Assembly: GCA_035560555.1 (NCBI GenBank)
Contig: DATMZF010000061.1
Location: forward strand, 27,688-91,687
DNA: 64,000 nucleotides
Source: UBA11090 sp035560555
GTDB taxonomy: Bacteria > Spirochaetota > Spirochaetia > Treponematales > Rectinemataceae
Direction: 5' to 3'
Positions 33,498 to 41,674 of the stretch are shown in pieces (within the stretch, counting starts at the first letter, position 1; the number at the start of each line of letters is the position of its first letter). Position numbers and translations under genes: made by a program. Below the pieces are notes generated by a model, which saw nothing but the letters and a program-made list of their open reading frames with translations, had not been told where the DNA came from and did no database searches.

Positions 33498-34405
33498 TAG
33501 CGAAACTCAGGCGTACTATGCTTTTCGTTCCGGGCAACAACCCCGCGATGGTGAAGGACGCGCATATCTACGGCTCCGATTCCATCATCTTCGACCTCGA
33601 GGATTCGGTATCGCCCGCCGAGAAGGACGCCGCCCGCCTCCTCGTCTACTCCGCCTTGCGGTCGATTGACTATGGCACGGTCGAGAAGGTTGTCCGCGTC
33701 AACGGTCTCGACACGCCCTGGTTCGAGGCCGACGTCGAGGCGATGGTGAGGGGAGGCATCGAGGTCATCAGGCTTCCCAAGACCGAGACCGCCGCCGATA
33801 TCCAGCATCTGGAAACCCTCGTGGAAGCCACCGAGCGCGCGGCCGGAATCCCCGTGGGGACGGTGCGGCTCATGGCCGCGCTCGAAAGCCCCCTCGCCAT
33901 CATCAACGCTTACGAGATCGCCCGCGCTTCCCCGCGGATGATAGGCATAGCCCTCTCGGCCGAGGATTTCGTGACCAGCATGAAAACCAGCCGTTCGGCC
34001 GAGGGCGTCGAACTGTTCGAGGCTCGCGGGCGCATCGTGATCGCGGCGCGGGCCGCGGGCGTCATGGCCCTCGACACCGTCTTCACCGACATCAACGATC
34101 AGGAAGGCTTCCTGCGTGAAGTGCGCCTCATCAAGCAGATGGGCTACGACGGCAAGTCCGTCATCAACCCGAACCAGATACCGCTCGTCCACGCGGCCTT
34201 CGTCCCGACGGCCGACGAGATCAAAAAGGCCCGACGCGTGATCGAGGCGGCCCGGGAGGCCGAGGAAAGAGGCTCGGGCGTCGTGTCCCTCGACGGCAAG
34301 ATGGTCGACAAGCCCATCGTCGTCCGGGCCCAGAGGGTCCTGGACCTCGCGGGCCTCGGCGGCAAAGCCGGCGCCAGAGCGGCCAACGCCACGGAGGCAA
34401 AATGA
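33494..34405 (+). CDS. citE: Citrate lyase beta subunit CitE (citryl-ACP lyase)
   Basis: 303-residue TIM-barrel enzyme of the HpcH/HpaI-CitE class. It cleaves citryl-ACP to oxaloacetate and acetyl-ACP with Mg. Visible motifs: RRTMLFVPGNNPAMVKDA, DSIIFDLEDSVSPAEKDAAR (acidic metal site), and LAALESPLAIINAYEIA. Start overlaps citD (ATGA) and stop overlaps citF (ATG within TGATG), so the three subunits are coupled. The C-end has an Ala-rich tail (GGKAGARAANATEAK) absent from the core fold. Confidence 0.93.
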   Translation: MIAKLRRTMLFVPGNNPAMVKDAHIYGSDSIIFDLEDSVSPAEKDAARLLVYSALRSIDYGTVEKVVRVNGLDTPWFEADVEAMVRGGIEVIRLPKTETAADIQHLETLVEATERAAGIPVGTVRLMAALESPLAIINAYEIARASPRMIGIALSAEDFVTSMKTSRSAEGVELFEARGRIVIAARAAGVMALDTVFTDINDQEGFLREVRLIKQMGYDGKSVINPNQIPLVHAAFVPTADEIKKARRVIEAAREAEERGSGVVSLDGKMVDKPIVVRAQRVLDLAGLGGKAGARAANATEAK

Positions 34406-35943
34406 TGTCGCGCAACGCACTTGGCCGGGAAATACCGGCATCGCTCCCCGGCTTCGGGAAGCTCGAAGCCTTCGCGGGCGCCTGGGCGCGCAATCCCCTC
34501 ATGGACGGTTCGCGTAAGCTCCTCTCCTCCGGCCGTCCGACCAAGGTCCTTGAGAATCTGGACGAGGCCATACGCCGCTCCGGCCTCGAGAGCGGGATGA
34601 CCGTCTCATTCCACCACCATTTCCGCGAAGGCGATTTCGTCGTCAACATGGTGATGGACGCGATCGCGAAGGCCGGAATCCGCGACCTGACCCTGGCGCC
34701 CAGCTCTCTCACCTCGGTCCACGCCCCGCTTCTGGAACACGTCCGTTCAGGCGTCATACGCCGCATCTACACGTCCGGGCTGCGCGGGGCGCTGGCCGAC
34801 GCGATATCGCGGGGAGCGATGGATATCCCCGTCGTCATCCATTCCCACGGCGGGCGCGCCCGCCTCATGCATGAAGGGACTATAAAGCCCGATGTCGCCT
34901 TCCTGGGCGTTCCCTGCTGCGACAGCTACGGCAACGCGAACGGATCGATGGGCAAATCGGCCTGCGGCTCCCTCGGTTACGCGATGGTGGACGCGCGGAC
35001 GGCGAAATCCGTCATCCTCCTCACCGATGGCCTCGTCGATTATCCCGTCCTTCCGGCGAGCATCGGCCAGGAACTGGTGGACTGGGTCGTGCCCGTGGAC
35101 GCCGTGGGCGACCCCAAGGGCATATCGAAGGGCGCCACGCGCATGACCAAGGACCCGCGCGAACTCCTCATCGCCAGGAACGCCGTCGCCGCCCTGGACG
35201 CCACCGGCGTCATCAGGGAGGGCTTCTCCTTCCAGAACGGATCGGGCGGGGCATCGCTCGCCGTCGTGCGCTACCTCAAGGAACTCATGCAGTCCCGCGG
35301 CATCAAGGCATCCTTCGTCCTCGGCGGCATAACGAGCCAGGTCACGGAAATGCTGGAGCAGGGCCTCGTCGGCGCGCTGTTCGACACCCAGAGCTTCGAC
35401 GCGGACTCGGCCCGCTCCATGGCCGTAAATCCCCGCCACTACGAGATAGACGCCTCCTGCTACGCGAATCCGCTTTCCAAGGGATGCGCCGTGAACCTCC
35501 TCGATTTCGTGATTCTCTCGGCCTTGGAGATCGACGAGAACTTCAACGTCAACGTCATAACCGGATCGGACGGCGTCATCCGCGGCGCCTCGGGCGGGCA
35601 CAGCGACACGGCCGCGGGGGCGGCCCTCACCGTGGTCGTCGCCCCGCTGGTGCGCGGCCGAACGGCCAGCGTCGTCCGCCGCGTCGAAACCGTCGTGACG
35701 CCGGGCGAGACGATCGACATCCTCGTCACCGACTTCGGCACGGCGGTCAACCCGCGCCGGGGCGATCTGAAGGCGGCCCTGCGGGCCGCGGGCCTGCGTA
35801 CTTTCGACATAGCCGAGCTCCGCGAAAAGGCCGAATCGATAGCAGGCGTCCCGGATCCGGTCCGCTACGGCGATCGCGTCGTCGGCCTCGTCGAGTACCG
35901 CGACGGCACGATCATCGACGTTATAAGGGAAGTGATCGACTGA
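34402..35943 (+). CDS. citF: Citrate lyase alpha subunit CitF (citrate:acetyl-ACP transferase)
   Basis: 513 residues, usual for CitF. It exchanges citrate for acetate on the CitD arm. Typical features: SFHHHFREGDFVVNMVMDAI early, PVVIHSHGGRARLMHEGTI, and the second CoA-transferase half with GGASLAVVRYLKELM, ending GVTPGETIDIL-like sequence. Overlaps citE. Together with CitC, CitD, CitE and CitXG it makes a complete active lyase; no oxaloacetate decarboxylase gene is within the window. The tct promoter begins right after its stop. Confidence 0.93.
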   Translation: MMSRNALGREIPASLPGFGKLEAFAGAWARNPLMDGSRKLLSSGRPTKVLENLDEAIRRSGLESGMTVSFHHHFREGDFVVNMVMDAIAKAGIRDLTLAPSSLTSVHAPLLEHVRSGVIRRIYTSGLRGALADAISRGAMDIPVVIHSHGGRARLMHEGTIKPDVAFLGVPCCDSYGNANGSMGKSACGSLGYAMVDARTAKSVILLTDGLVDYPVLPASIGQELVDWVVPVDAVGDPKGISKGATRMTKDPRELLIARNAVAALDATGVIREGFSFQNGSGGASLAVVRYLKELMQSRGIKASFVLGGITSQVTEMLEQGLVGALFDTQSFDADSARSMAVNPRHYEIDASCYANPLSKGCAVNLLDFVILSALEIDENFNVNVITGSDGVIRGASGGHSDTAAGAALTVVVAPLVRGRTASVVRRVETVVTPGETIDILVTDFGTAVNPRRGDLKAALRAAGLRTFDIAELREKAESIAGVPDPVRYGDRVVGLVEYRDGTIIDVIREVID

Positions 35944-35947
35944 CTCA

Positions 35948-35966
35948 TGTAGGACTGAACCCTACA
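35948..35966. promoter_or_regulatory. Palindrome TGTAGG-N7-CCTACA, tctC promoter
   Basis: Arms at 35948-35953 and 35961-35966. Identical outer 8 bases (TGTAGGAC) and right arm to the citC site. Confidence 0.7.
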
Positions 35967-35981
35967 GCAAAATCGAGGGTC

Positions 35982-36016
35982 TTCCTACATACGGTTTCGG
36001 AAACAGCCCCTAGACT
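35982..36016 (+). promoter_or_regulatory. tctCp: tctC promoter: third half-site and -10-like element
   Basis: TTCCTACA at 35982-35989 matches 7 of 8 bases of GTCCTACA, at the same offset from the palindrome (position 35 of the array) as in the citC promoter. TAGACT at 36011-36016 is the -10-like element, matching the citC AGACT position exactly. Confidence 0.5.
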
Positions 36017-36033
36017 GTCCCCGAACATGGAGG

Positions 36034-36063
36034 ATTTCGGCGTCGCCATGGCGACGCCGAAAT
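36034..36063 (+). promoter_or_regulatory. Leader palindrome of tctC
   Basis: 30-base perfect palindrome centred at 36048/36049 (ATTTCGGCGTCGCC and complement) between the predicted transcript start and the SD of tctC. It could form a hairpin in the mRNA leader or be a DNA site; the sequence does not say which. Confidence 0.45.
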
Positions 36064-36094
36064 TTATCGTAACAACCATAAGGAGCGAGAAAAG

Positions 36095-37072
36095 ATGAAA
36101 AAGGCAATCATGCTTATTTCCATCGCATTGCTGGCCGGCGCCGTATTCACGGTCGCGGCCGCGGACAACTATCCTTCCAAGCCCCTCGAAATCATCGCCC
36201 CCGCGAACGCGGGCGGCGGCTTCGACGCCCTCGCACGCGCCATCGACCGCGCGCTGAACGTCGAGAAGCTCTATCCGCAGCCCACGGCGGTCGCCAACAT
36301 CCCCGGCGGCGGCGGCGCCATCGGTTTCTCCAAGATGGCCGCCAAGGCCAAGGATAATTACGAGCTGATCGTATTCTCCCCGCCCCTCATCATCGGCAAC
36401 GTCAACAAGACCTTCCCCGGCAAATACACCGACCTCACCCCGCTCGCGAAGTTGATCACCGACTATCAGATCTTCCTCGTCAAGGCCGATTCCCCCTACA
36501 AGACCTTCAAGGACCTCATGGACGCGGTGAAGAAGAATCCCCAGGGCGTAAAGTTCGCCGGCGGTTCGGCTGCCGGCAACATGGACCACCTGGCCTTCTG
36601 CAAAGTCGCCAAAGCCTATGGCATCAACCCCTCCAACCTCGTCTATCTGGCCACCAACGGCGGAGGCGAGGCCATCATCAGCCTCCTGGGCGGCAACGTT
36701 TCCTTCGTGTCCACCGGCGTCGGCGAGGCGCTCGGCCAGATCGCGGCCGGCACCGTCCGCGCGCTCGCCATCTCCTCCCCCGAACGCGGTACCGGCGTGA
36801 TCGCGAACGTACCCACCGTGAAGGAAGCCGGCATCAACGTCACCTACGAAGTCTGGCGCGGCATTTTCGGAACCCCTGGAATGTCCAAGGAAGCCCAGGA
36901 CTGGTGGGTGAAGACGCTCAAGACCATGAGCGGAACCGCGACCTGGAAAGACTCCCTCGCGAAACTCCAGTGGACCAGCGCGTTCGCCCCTTCCGATGAG
37001 TTCGCCTCCTTCCTCGCCGACGAGTACAAGTCCTATCAGGACCTCATGAAGGACCTCGGTCTCTCGAAATAA
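36095..37072 (+). CDS. tctC: Tripartite tricarboxylate transporter binding protein TctC
   Basis: 325 residues. Signal peptide (1-22, ISIALLAGAVFTVAAA). The mature part has YPSKPLEIIAPANAGGGFDALAR and the IPGGGGAIGF loop, the typical ligand site of Bug/TctC proteins. They bind citrate or other carboxylates for the TctAB permease. SD AAGGAG lies 8 bases before the ATG. A 23-codon frame starting at 36027 ends within its ATGA; I do not count it as a gene. First gene of the tctCBA operon, controlled with citrate lyase. Confidence 0.92.
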   Translation: MKKAIMLISIALLAGAVFTVAAADNYPSKPLEIIAPANAGGGFDALARAIDRALNVEKLYPQPTAVANIPGGGGAIGFSKMAAKAKDNYELIVFSPPLIIGNVNKTFPGKYTDLTPLAKLITDYQIFLVKADSPYKTFKDLMDAVKKNPQGVKFAGGSAAGNMDHLAFCKVAKAYGINPSNLVYLATNGGGEAIISLLGGNVSFVSTGVGEALGQIAAGTVRALAISSPERGTGVIANVPTVKEAGINVTYEVWRGIFGTPGMSKEAQDWWVKTLKTMSGTATWKDSLAKLQWTSAFAPSDEFASFLADEYKSYQDLMKDLGLSK

Positions 37073-37099
37073 CGTTTTCTATCCCTTCAACCAATAAGA

Positions 37100-37142
37100 G
37101 CCGGGCCGGTTCGACGAAATACTCGTCGGGCTGGATCCCGGC
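37100..37142 (+). terminator. Imperfect hairpin between tctC and tctB
   Basis: GCCGGG...CCCGGC outer stem, CCGG/CTGG middle and CGACGA-AATAC-TCGTCG inner stem. Same SBP-hairpin-permease layout as in three other transporters here. Confidence 0.5.
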
Positions 37143-37165
37143 CTGCTTTCGATCGGAGATATCCA

Positions 37166-37684
37166 ATGGCAAAGAAAAAGGAAATCAAACGCGAAGAGCG
37201 TATCGCGAGCGTCATCATGACGGTTTTTTCGGCCGCTTACCTCGTCGGAACGTTTTTCCAAATCCCGACATCCTCGATACGTCAGGTAGTAGGGCCCGCG
37301 GTATTCCCCAGGGCGGTCGGGATCCTCATGCTCCTGATCTCGGTCGTCTACCTCATTCAGCAGATGCGCGGCTTGGTAAAGGAAGCTGATGAAAAGCGCG
37401 CCGCGATCATCGGCGCCGACGAGAAAGTAGAGACCAAGGCGGACATAAAGACGATGGCTATCATGGTCCTCATCATGATCGCGTATGCCTTCCTTTTCGA
37501 GCCTCTTGGATACGCGGTAACGACCTTCTTGTCTTTCATGGCCGGGTTGCTCGTGCTGAACAGGAAGCATCTCATCCGCGACACCATCGTCGGCTTGGTG
37601 GCCAGCTTCGGGATGTACTTCATCTTCACGGCGCTGCTCAGGGTTCAGCTCCCCGCGGGCGTTCTTAGCCTGCTTGGGCTGTAG
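37166..37684 (+). CDS. tctB: Tripartite tricarboxylate transporter small subunit TctB
   Basis: 172 residues with about four hydrophobic segments and a charged middle loop (RAAIIGADEKVETKADIK). Small membrane subunit of the sodium-dependent citrate importer. SD CGGAGATATCC precedes the ATG. The stop and tctA start are 9 bases apart. Confidence 0.85.
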   Translation: MAKKKEIKREERIASVIMTVFSAAYLVGTFFQIPTSSIRQVVGPAVFPRAVGILMLLISVVYLIQQMRGLVKEADEKRAAIIGADEKVETKADIKTMAIMVLIMIAYAFLFEPLGYAVTTFLSFMAGLLVLNRKHLIRDTIVGLVASFGMYFIFTALLRVQLPAGVLSLLGL

Positions 37685-37693
37685 GAGAAAGGT

Positions 37694-39217
37694 ATGCAGC
37701 AATTATTCAGCAACATCGCCCTGGGTTTCGGCGTCGCGGGCACGCCTTTCAATCTCCTTCTCGCGTTCGTGGGCGTATTCCTCGGCACGATCATCGGTGT
37801 TCTTCCCGGCATCGGCCCGATGACCGGCGTCGCGCTTCTCATACCGATTACCTTCGGGATGCCGCCCTCCTCGGCCATCATCCTCATGGCGGGCATCTAC
37901 TACGGCGCCATGTATGGCGGCTCGACCACATCGATTCTCGTCAACACGCCCGGAGAATCCTCCAGCGTCGTCACCTGCATCGACGGGCATGAAATGGCCA
38001 AGCAGGGACGCGCTGGCCCAGCCCTGGCCGCGGCGGCCATCGGCTCCTTCGTCGCGGGCACCTTCGCCACGATCATGCTCATGGCCTTCGGGCCCTTCCT
38101 CGCCCAGGTGGCCATCAAGTTCGGGCCGCCCGAGTTCTTCGCCCTCATGGTGATGGGACTCACGGTCGTCACGAGCCTCGCCGGCCGCTCGATGTTAAAA
38201 GCTCTCTTCGCGACGCTCCTGGGCCTCGCGATCGCCATGGTCGGCATCGACATGCAGAGCGCCGTGCAGCGCTTCACCTTCGGCAACCTCCAGTTCATGG
38301 ACGGCATCGAATTCCTCGTCGTGGCGATCGGCATCTTCGCCCTCACCGAAGTCTTCGTGAACATCTGCGAGATGAAGAATCCGAAAGAGACGTCGATGGA
38401 GCAGATCAAGGGCGGATTGTGGATGACCAAGGAAGACTGGAAGCGCTTCTGGCCCTCGAGCATCCGCGGAACGCTCTCCGGCTTCTTTGTCGGCGGCGTC
38501 GCCGGCGCGGGCGCCGCTGTCGCGAGCTTCGTGTCCTATGGCCTCGAAAAGCGGTTCGGCAAGCACAAAAAGGAACTCGGCACGGGCGCCATCGAAGGCG
38601 TCGCGGGTCCCGAATCCGCCAACAACGCCGCGGCGGGCGGCTCCCTCATCTATCTTCTCTGCCTCGGCATCCCCGGTTCGGGCACGACAGCCATCATGCT
38701 CGGCGCCCTCATCATGATGGGACTCCAGCCCGGCCCCCTTCTCTTCACGCAGCAGCCGGCATTCGTCTGGGGCCTGATCGCCTCGATGTACATCGGCAAC
38801 ATCATGCTCCTCGTGCTGAATCTCCCGCTTGTCGGCATGTGGGTCAAGCTTCTCAAGGTTCCCGAATACCTTCTGACGCTCCTGATCATCCTCTTCTCCT
38901 TCCTTGGCGTATACACGATGAACAATAGCGTCCAGGACCTTCTCCTCATGGTGGGATTCGGCGTCCTGGGTTATGGCATGAAGCGAGCCGACATACCAGC
39001 CGCGCCCATCATTCTCGGCATGGTTCTGGGAAAGAATATGGAAGAGAAGTTCCGCCAATCGATGGTCATCTCCGATGGCAGCCTCGGGATTTTCCTGCAG
39101 CGCCCCATCGCCGTCTTCTTCCTCCTCGTCGCCTTCGCCTCGATCACGAATCCCTACTGGAAATACATCCCCATGGGATTCCGCAAGCTCTTTGGAAAAG
39201 CTCCGAAGGCGGTTTGA
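37694..39217 (+). CDS. tctA: Tripartite tricarboxylate transporter large subunit TctA
   Basis: 507 residues and about 12 helices. The N-terminal half has GTIIGVLPGIGPMTGVALLIP and YYGAMYGGSTTSILVNTPGE, the two TctA signature stretches. The C-half repeats with LLCLGIPGSGTTAIMLGAL. It transports citrate or a related acid with sodium. The operon with citrate lyase makes citrate the best guess. A strong 16-bp hairpin ends the operon. Confidence 0.93.
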   Translation: MQQLFSNIALGFGVAGTPFNLLLAFVGVFLGTIIGVLPGIGPMTGVALLIPITFGMPPSSAIILMAGIYYGAMYGGSTTSILVNTPGESSSVVTCIDGHEMAKQGRAGPALAAAAIGSFVAGTFATIMLMAFGPFLAQVAIKFGPPEFFALMVMGLTVVTSLAGRSMLKALFATLLGLAIAMVGIDMQSAVQRFTFGNLQFMDGIEFLVVAIGIFALTEVFVNICEMKNPKETSMEQIKGGLWMTKEDWKRFWPSSIRGTLSGFFVGGVAGAGAAVASFVSYGLEKRFGKHKKELGTGAIEGVAGPESANNAAAGGSLIYLLCLGIPGSGTTAIMLGALIMMGLQPGPLLFTQQPAFVWGLIASMYIGNIMLLVLNLPLVGMWVKLLKVPEYLLTLLIILFSFLGVYTMNNSVQDLLLMVGFGVLGYGMKRADIPAAPIILGMVLGKNMEEKFRQSMVISDGSLGIFLQRPIAVFFLLVAFASITNPYWKYIPMGFRKLFGKAPKAV

Positions 39218-39260
39218 GTTCTTGCCGAAGCATCGATAGTCTTGCTGCGCCACAATTGAA

Positions 39261-39297
39261 TTTCGAAGCGGTTCGGATCGACCGAACCGCTTCGAAA
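39261..39297 (+). terminator. 16-bp perfect hairpin after tctA
   Basis: Arms TTTCGAAGCGGTTCGG and complement with loop ATCGA, 43 bases after the tctA stop. No U-tract on the plus strand, but it is the only strong structure at the operon end. Confidence 0.6.
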
Positions 39298-39351
39298 CTC
39301 GAAGATGCCATCCCTTTTGGCCGACTTCATCATCGACGAGATCCCCCCGTC

Positions 39352-39635
39352 AACGCCACCGTCGTGATCGCCATTTCCTCCAACCTTCAAGGCGTGGCGA
39401 CGCTTGTGGGCGACACGGCGTCGATCCGACGCCGATCTATTTCGGGTTGCTGGTGGGCACGGCTTTGGGCGGAAACATGACGCCGATCGGGGCATCGGCC
39501 AACATCGCTGGCTTGGGAATACTGAGGAAGGAAGGTTACGAGGTAAAGCCGAAGCAGTTCATGAAGATAAGCGTGCCTTTCACCCTGGCCGCCGTCACTT
39601 CGGGATATCTCCTCGTCTGGCTCATCTGGGCTTAA
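39352..39635 (+). pseudogene. SLC13/ArsB-type permease remnant
   Basis: Two pieces in different frames. SSNLQGVATLVGDTASI (about 39370-39420) resembles the mid-protein loop of SLC13/ArsB permeases. DPTPIYFGLLVGTALGGNMTPIGASANIAG and the end ISVPFTLAAVTSGYLLVWLIW (about 39425-39635) is the C-end of the same family. Sequence between the pieces is missing and the N-half is gone, so it is a decayed gene with an internal deletion and frameshift. It may once have been an anion carrier in the citrate island. Confidence 0.7.
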
Positions 39636-39829
39636 GGCGACTGGCGAGGCAAGAGGGCTCCGGTTCTCTTGCCTCTTTTCCTTTTTGGAGCGGGAAACCC
39701 ATCGCGTGCGGTGGCGCCTCGCGGAAAGACCTCCCCCTCGGCCAACGTGATGCCTAACTCGCCCAGCCTCGCGCATTTCAACGCATACATACTACGCTAA
39801 CGCTGAGCATTCCGAGCATAAATATTTTT

Positions 39830-39858
39830 GTTGACAGTTCCGAGAAAGCGTTCTATGA
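39830..39858 (+). promoter_or_regulatory. Promoter of first SorC operon
   Basis: -35 TTGACA (39830-39835), spacer 17, -10 TATGAT (39853-39858); near-consensus. TGAGCATTCCGAGCATAA just upstream (39803-39820) holds two direct GAGCAT copies, 9 bases apart. Confidence 0.7.
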
Positions 39859-39904
39859 TTTTCTTGTATGAAAATACTTGCAGAAAGAACTTTCAGGAGC
39901 GCGC

Positions 39905-40879
39905 ATGCACGAATATGGGCTGATGATCAAGGTCGCCGAGCTCTACTACTACAAGAAACTGTCACAGAAGGCGATCGCGGCAGCTCTCGGCATCTCCGTC
40001 CCCACCGTGTCGAGGATACTCAGCGAAGCGCTCCTCTCCGGGCTCATCAAGGTCGAGATCGTCGATGTAGACCAGAAGGCTTCGGGTTTGGGGATAAGGC
40101 TGAAGGAAAAGTTCGGCGTCAAAGATTCGGTGATTGTCAACCCTCCCGCTTCGCCCAATCCGGAGTTCCTCAAAAAGCTCCTCGGCAAGGCAGCCTACGA
40201 GTTCGTCATGAACACCGTCAATCCGGGCACCATGGTGGGCCTTGGCCCGGGCAGCACCATGTATGAGTTCGTCGAAGCCATCGATCCCATGAAGCAGGTG
40301 CCCGGCATCACCCTCGTTCCCCTGATGGGCGGCTGGGGCTACGGCGGGCTCGCCTACGAAGTCAACAGACTCGTCAGCACGGCCGCGGCTGCGCTCCATT
40401 GCCAATATCATCTCATGCCTTGTCCGGCGCTGGTGAGTTCGGAAGAACTCCACACCATGCTGATGCGCGAGCCTCTCATCGAGGAAATCCTGCGCATGTG
40501 GGATTCACTCGACATCGCCGCGTTCTCCCTTGGCGGCGAAGTGGAAACGGGGAACTATCCCCAGTTGCGGAAGAATGAGGTCGCGCTGCCCAAGGCCAAG
40601 GCGCATGGGGCGGTGGGGGATATTCTGGGACGGTTCATCGACGATGCCGGGCGGATTCTCGATATCGAGGTCAACAAGCGCATGGTGTCCATTCCCCTGG
40701 AAAAGTTGGCCGCGATACCGCTGCGCATCGGCATCGGCGGGGGAAACGCGAAGATTAGGGTCCTACACGCCGCCCTCAAAGCCGGCTTGATAAACGTATT
40801 GGTGTCCGACGCGACAACCTGTGAGACAATTCTGGAAATGGAGGATTCAACCGATGAGCGAAACATTCCCTGTTCTTGA
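39905..40879 (+). CDS. SorC/DeoR-family sugar-binding transcriptional regulator
   Basis: 324 residues from the ATG after AGGAG. N-terminal HTH YKKLSQKAIAAALGISVPTVSRIL (about 17-40), then a sugar-phosphate-binding domain with GLGPGSTMYEFVEA and the ending IGIGGGNAKIRVLHAAL. SorC regulators bind a phosphorylated sugar and control their own operon, here BtpA, RbsABC and the FGGY kinase. The stop overlaps the BtpA gene start by 26 bases. The promoter is near-consensus. Confidence 0.9.
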   Translation: MHEYGLMIKVAELYYYKKLSQKAIAAALGISVPTVSRILSEALLSGLIKVEIVDVDQKASGLGIRLKEKFGVKDSVIVNPPASPNPEFLKKLLGKAAYEFVMNTVNPGTMVGLGPGSTMYEFVEAIDPMKQVPGITLVPLMGGWGYGGLAYEVNRLVSTAAAALHCQYHLMPCPALVSSEELHTMLMREPLIEEILRMWDSLDIAAFSLGGEVETGNYPQLRKNEVALPKAKAHGAVGDILGRFIDDAGRILDIEVNKRMVSIPLEKLAAIPLRIGIGGGNAKIRVLHAALKAGLINVLVSDATTCETILEMEDSTDERNIPCS

Positions 40880-41669
40880 AAAAATGGTCGCCGTGAAAAA
40901 GCCGGTATTCGGCATGGTGCATTTTCCGGCCTTGCCGGGAACCCCGATGTTCGACGCGGCGGGCGGCTACAAGAAAATCTACGAGACCGCGCTCCGCGAC
41001 GCGGAAAACCTGGACAAGGCGGGCTTCGACGGCTTCATGTTCAGCAATGAGGGAGACAGACCCTACCTCTCCGACGTATCCAAATACACCGTCGCCGTCA
41101 TGGCGCGCCTGGTGTCCGATATCGCCGGCCAGTTCAAGAAACCCTTCGGCGTTTCCGTTCTCGCTGACCCTGTCGCGGCCATTTCATTGGGCGCGGCGGT
41201 CGAATCCAGCTTCATCAGGATCTTCCTGTCATGGGTATTCGCCTCCGATTGGGGCATCGTCAATCCGGACGCGGGGATGCTGCAGCGCTACCGCGCGCAG
41301 TTCAACCCGGCGCCGGCGGTGTTTGCCAATGTTTCCGGCCATACCGCGCCTTTGGGCGGACGAAGCATTTTCGACATCGCGAGGGGCGCCATCAAGTTCG
41401 GTTTGGCCGACGCGGTATGCCTCGCGGGGAGCACGGCGGGGAGCGAAATCGACGTGTCCGAGATAAACCAGGCGAGGGACGCGACTGGCGGCAAAACGCC
41501 GGTCGTCATCGGCACCGGCGTGTCGGTCGGCAACATCGACACGATGTTTGACCTCGGCGACGCCTTCATCGTCGGCACTTCCCTCAAGGTGGACGGCGAC
41601 ACGTTCCAGCCCATCGATCCCGGCAGGGCGCTCGCGTTCATGAAGAAATTCAGATCGCTGAGAGGGTGA
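40854..41669 (+). CDS. BtpA/SgcQ family protein
   Basis: 271 residues from the ATG following GGAGG; it lies within the 3' end of the SorC gene. TIM-barrel-like with KKPVFGMVHFPALPGTPMFDAAGG, FSNEGDRPY, and the late GTGVSVGNIDTMFDLGDAFIVGTSLK. BtpA/SgcQ members occur in sugar operons (SgcQ of E. coli) and in photosystem assembly; their reaction is unclear, a sugar-phosphate aldolase or isomerase being plausible. It sits between regulator and transporter, so it is likely catabolic. Confidence 0.85.
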   Translation: MSETFPVLEKMVAVKKPVFGMVHFPALPGTPMFDAAGGYKKIYETALRDAENLDKAGFDGFMFSNEGDRPYLSDVSKYTVAVMARLVSDIAGQFKKPFGVSVLADPVAAISLGAAVESSFIRIFLSWVFASDWGIVNPDAGMLQRYRAQFNPAPAVFANVSGHTAPLGGRSIFDIARGAIKFGLADAVCLAGSTAGSEIDVSEINQARDATGGKTPVVIGTGVSVGNIDTMFDLGDAFIVGTSLKVDGDTFQPIDPGRALAFMKKFRSLRG

Positions 41670-41674
41670 GCGCG

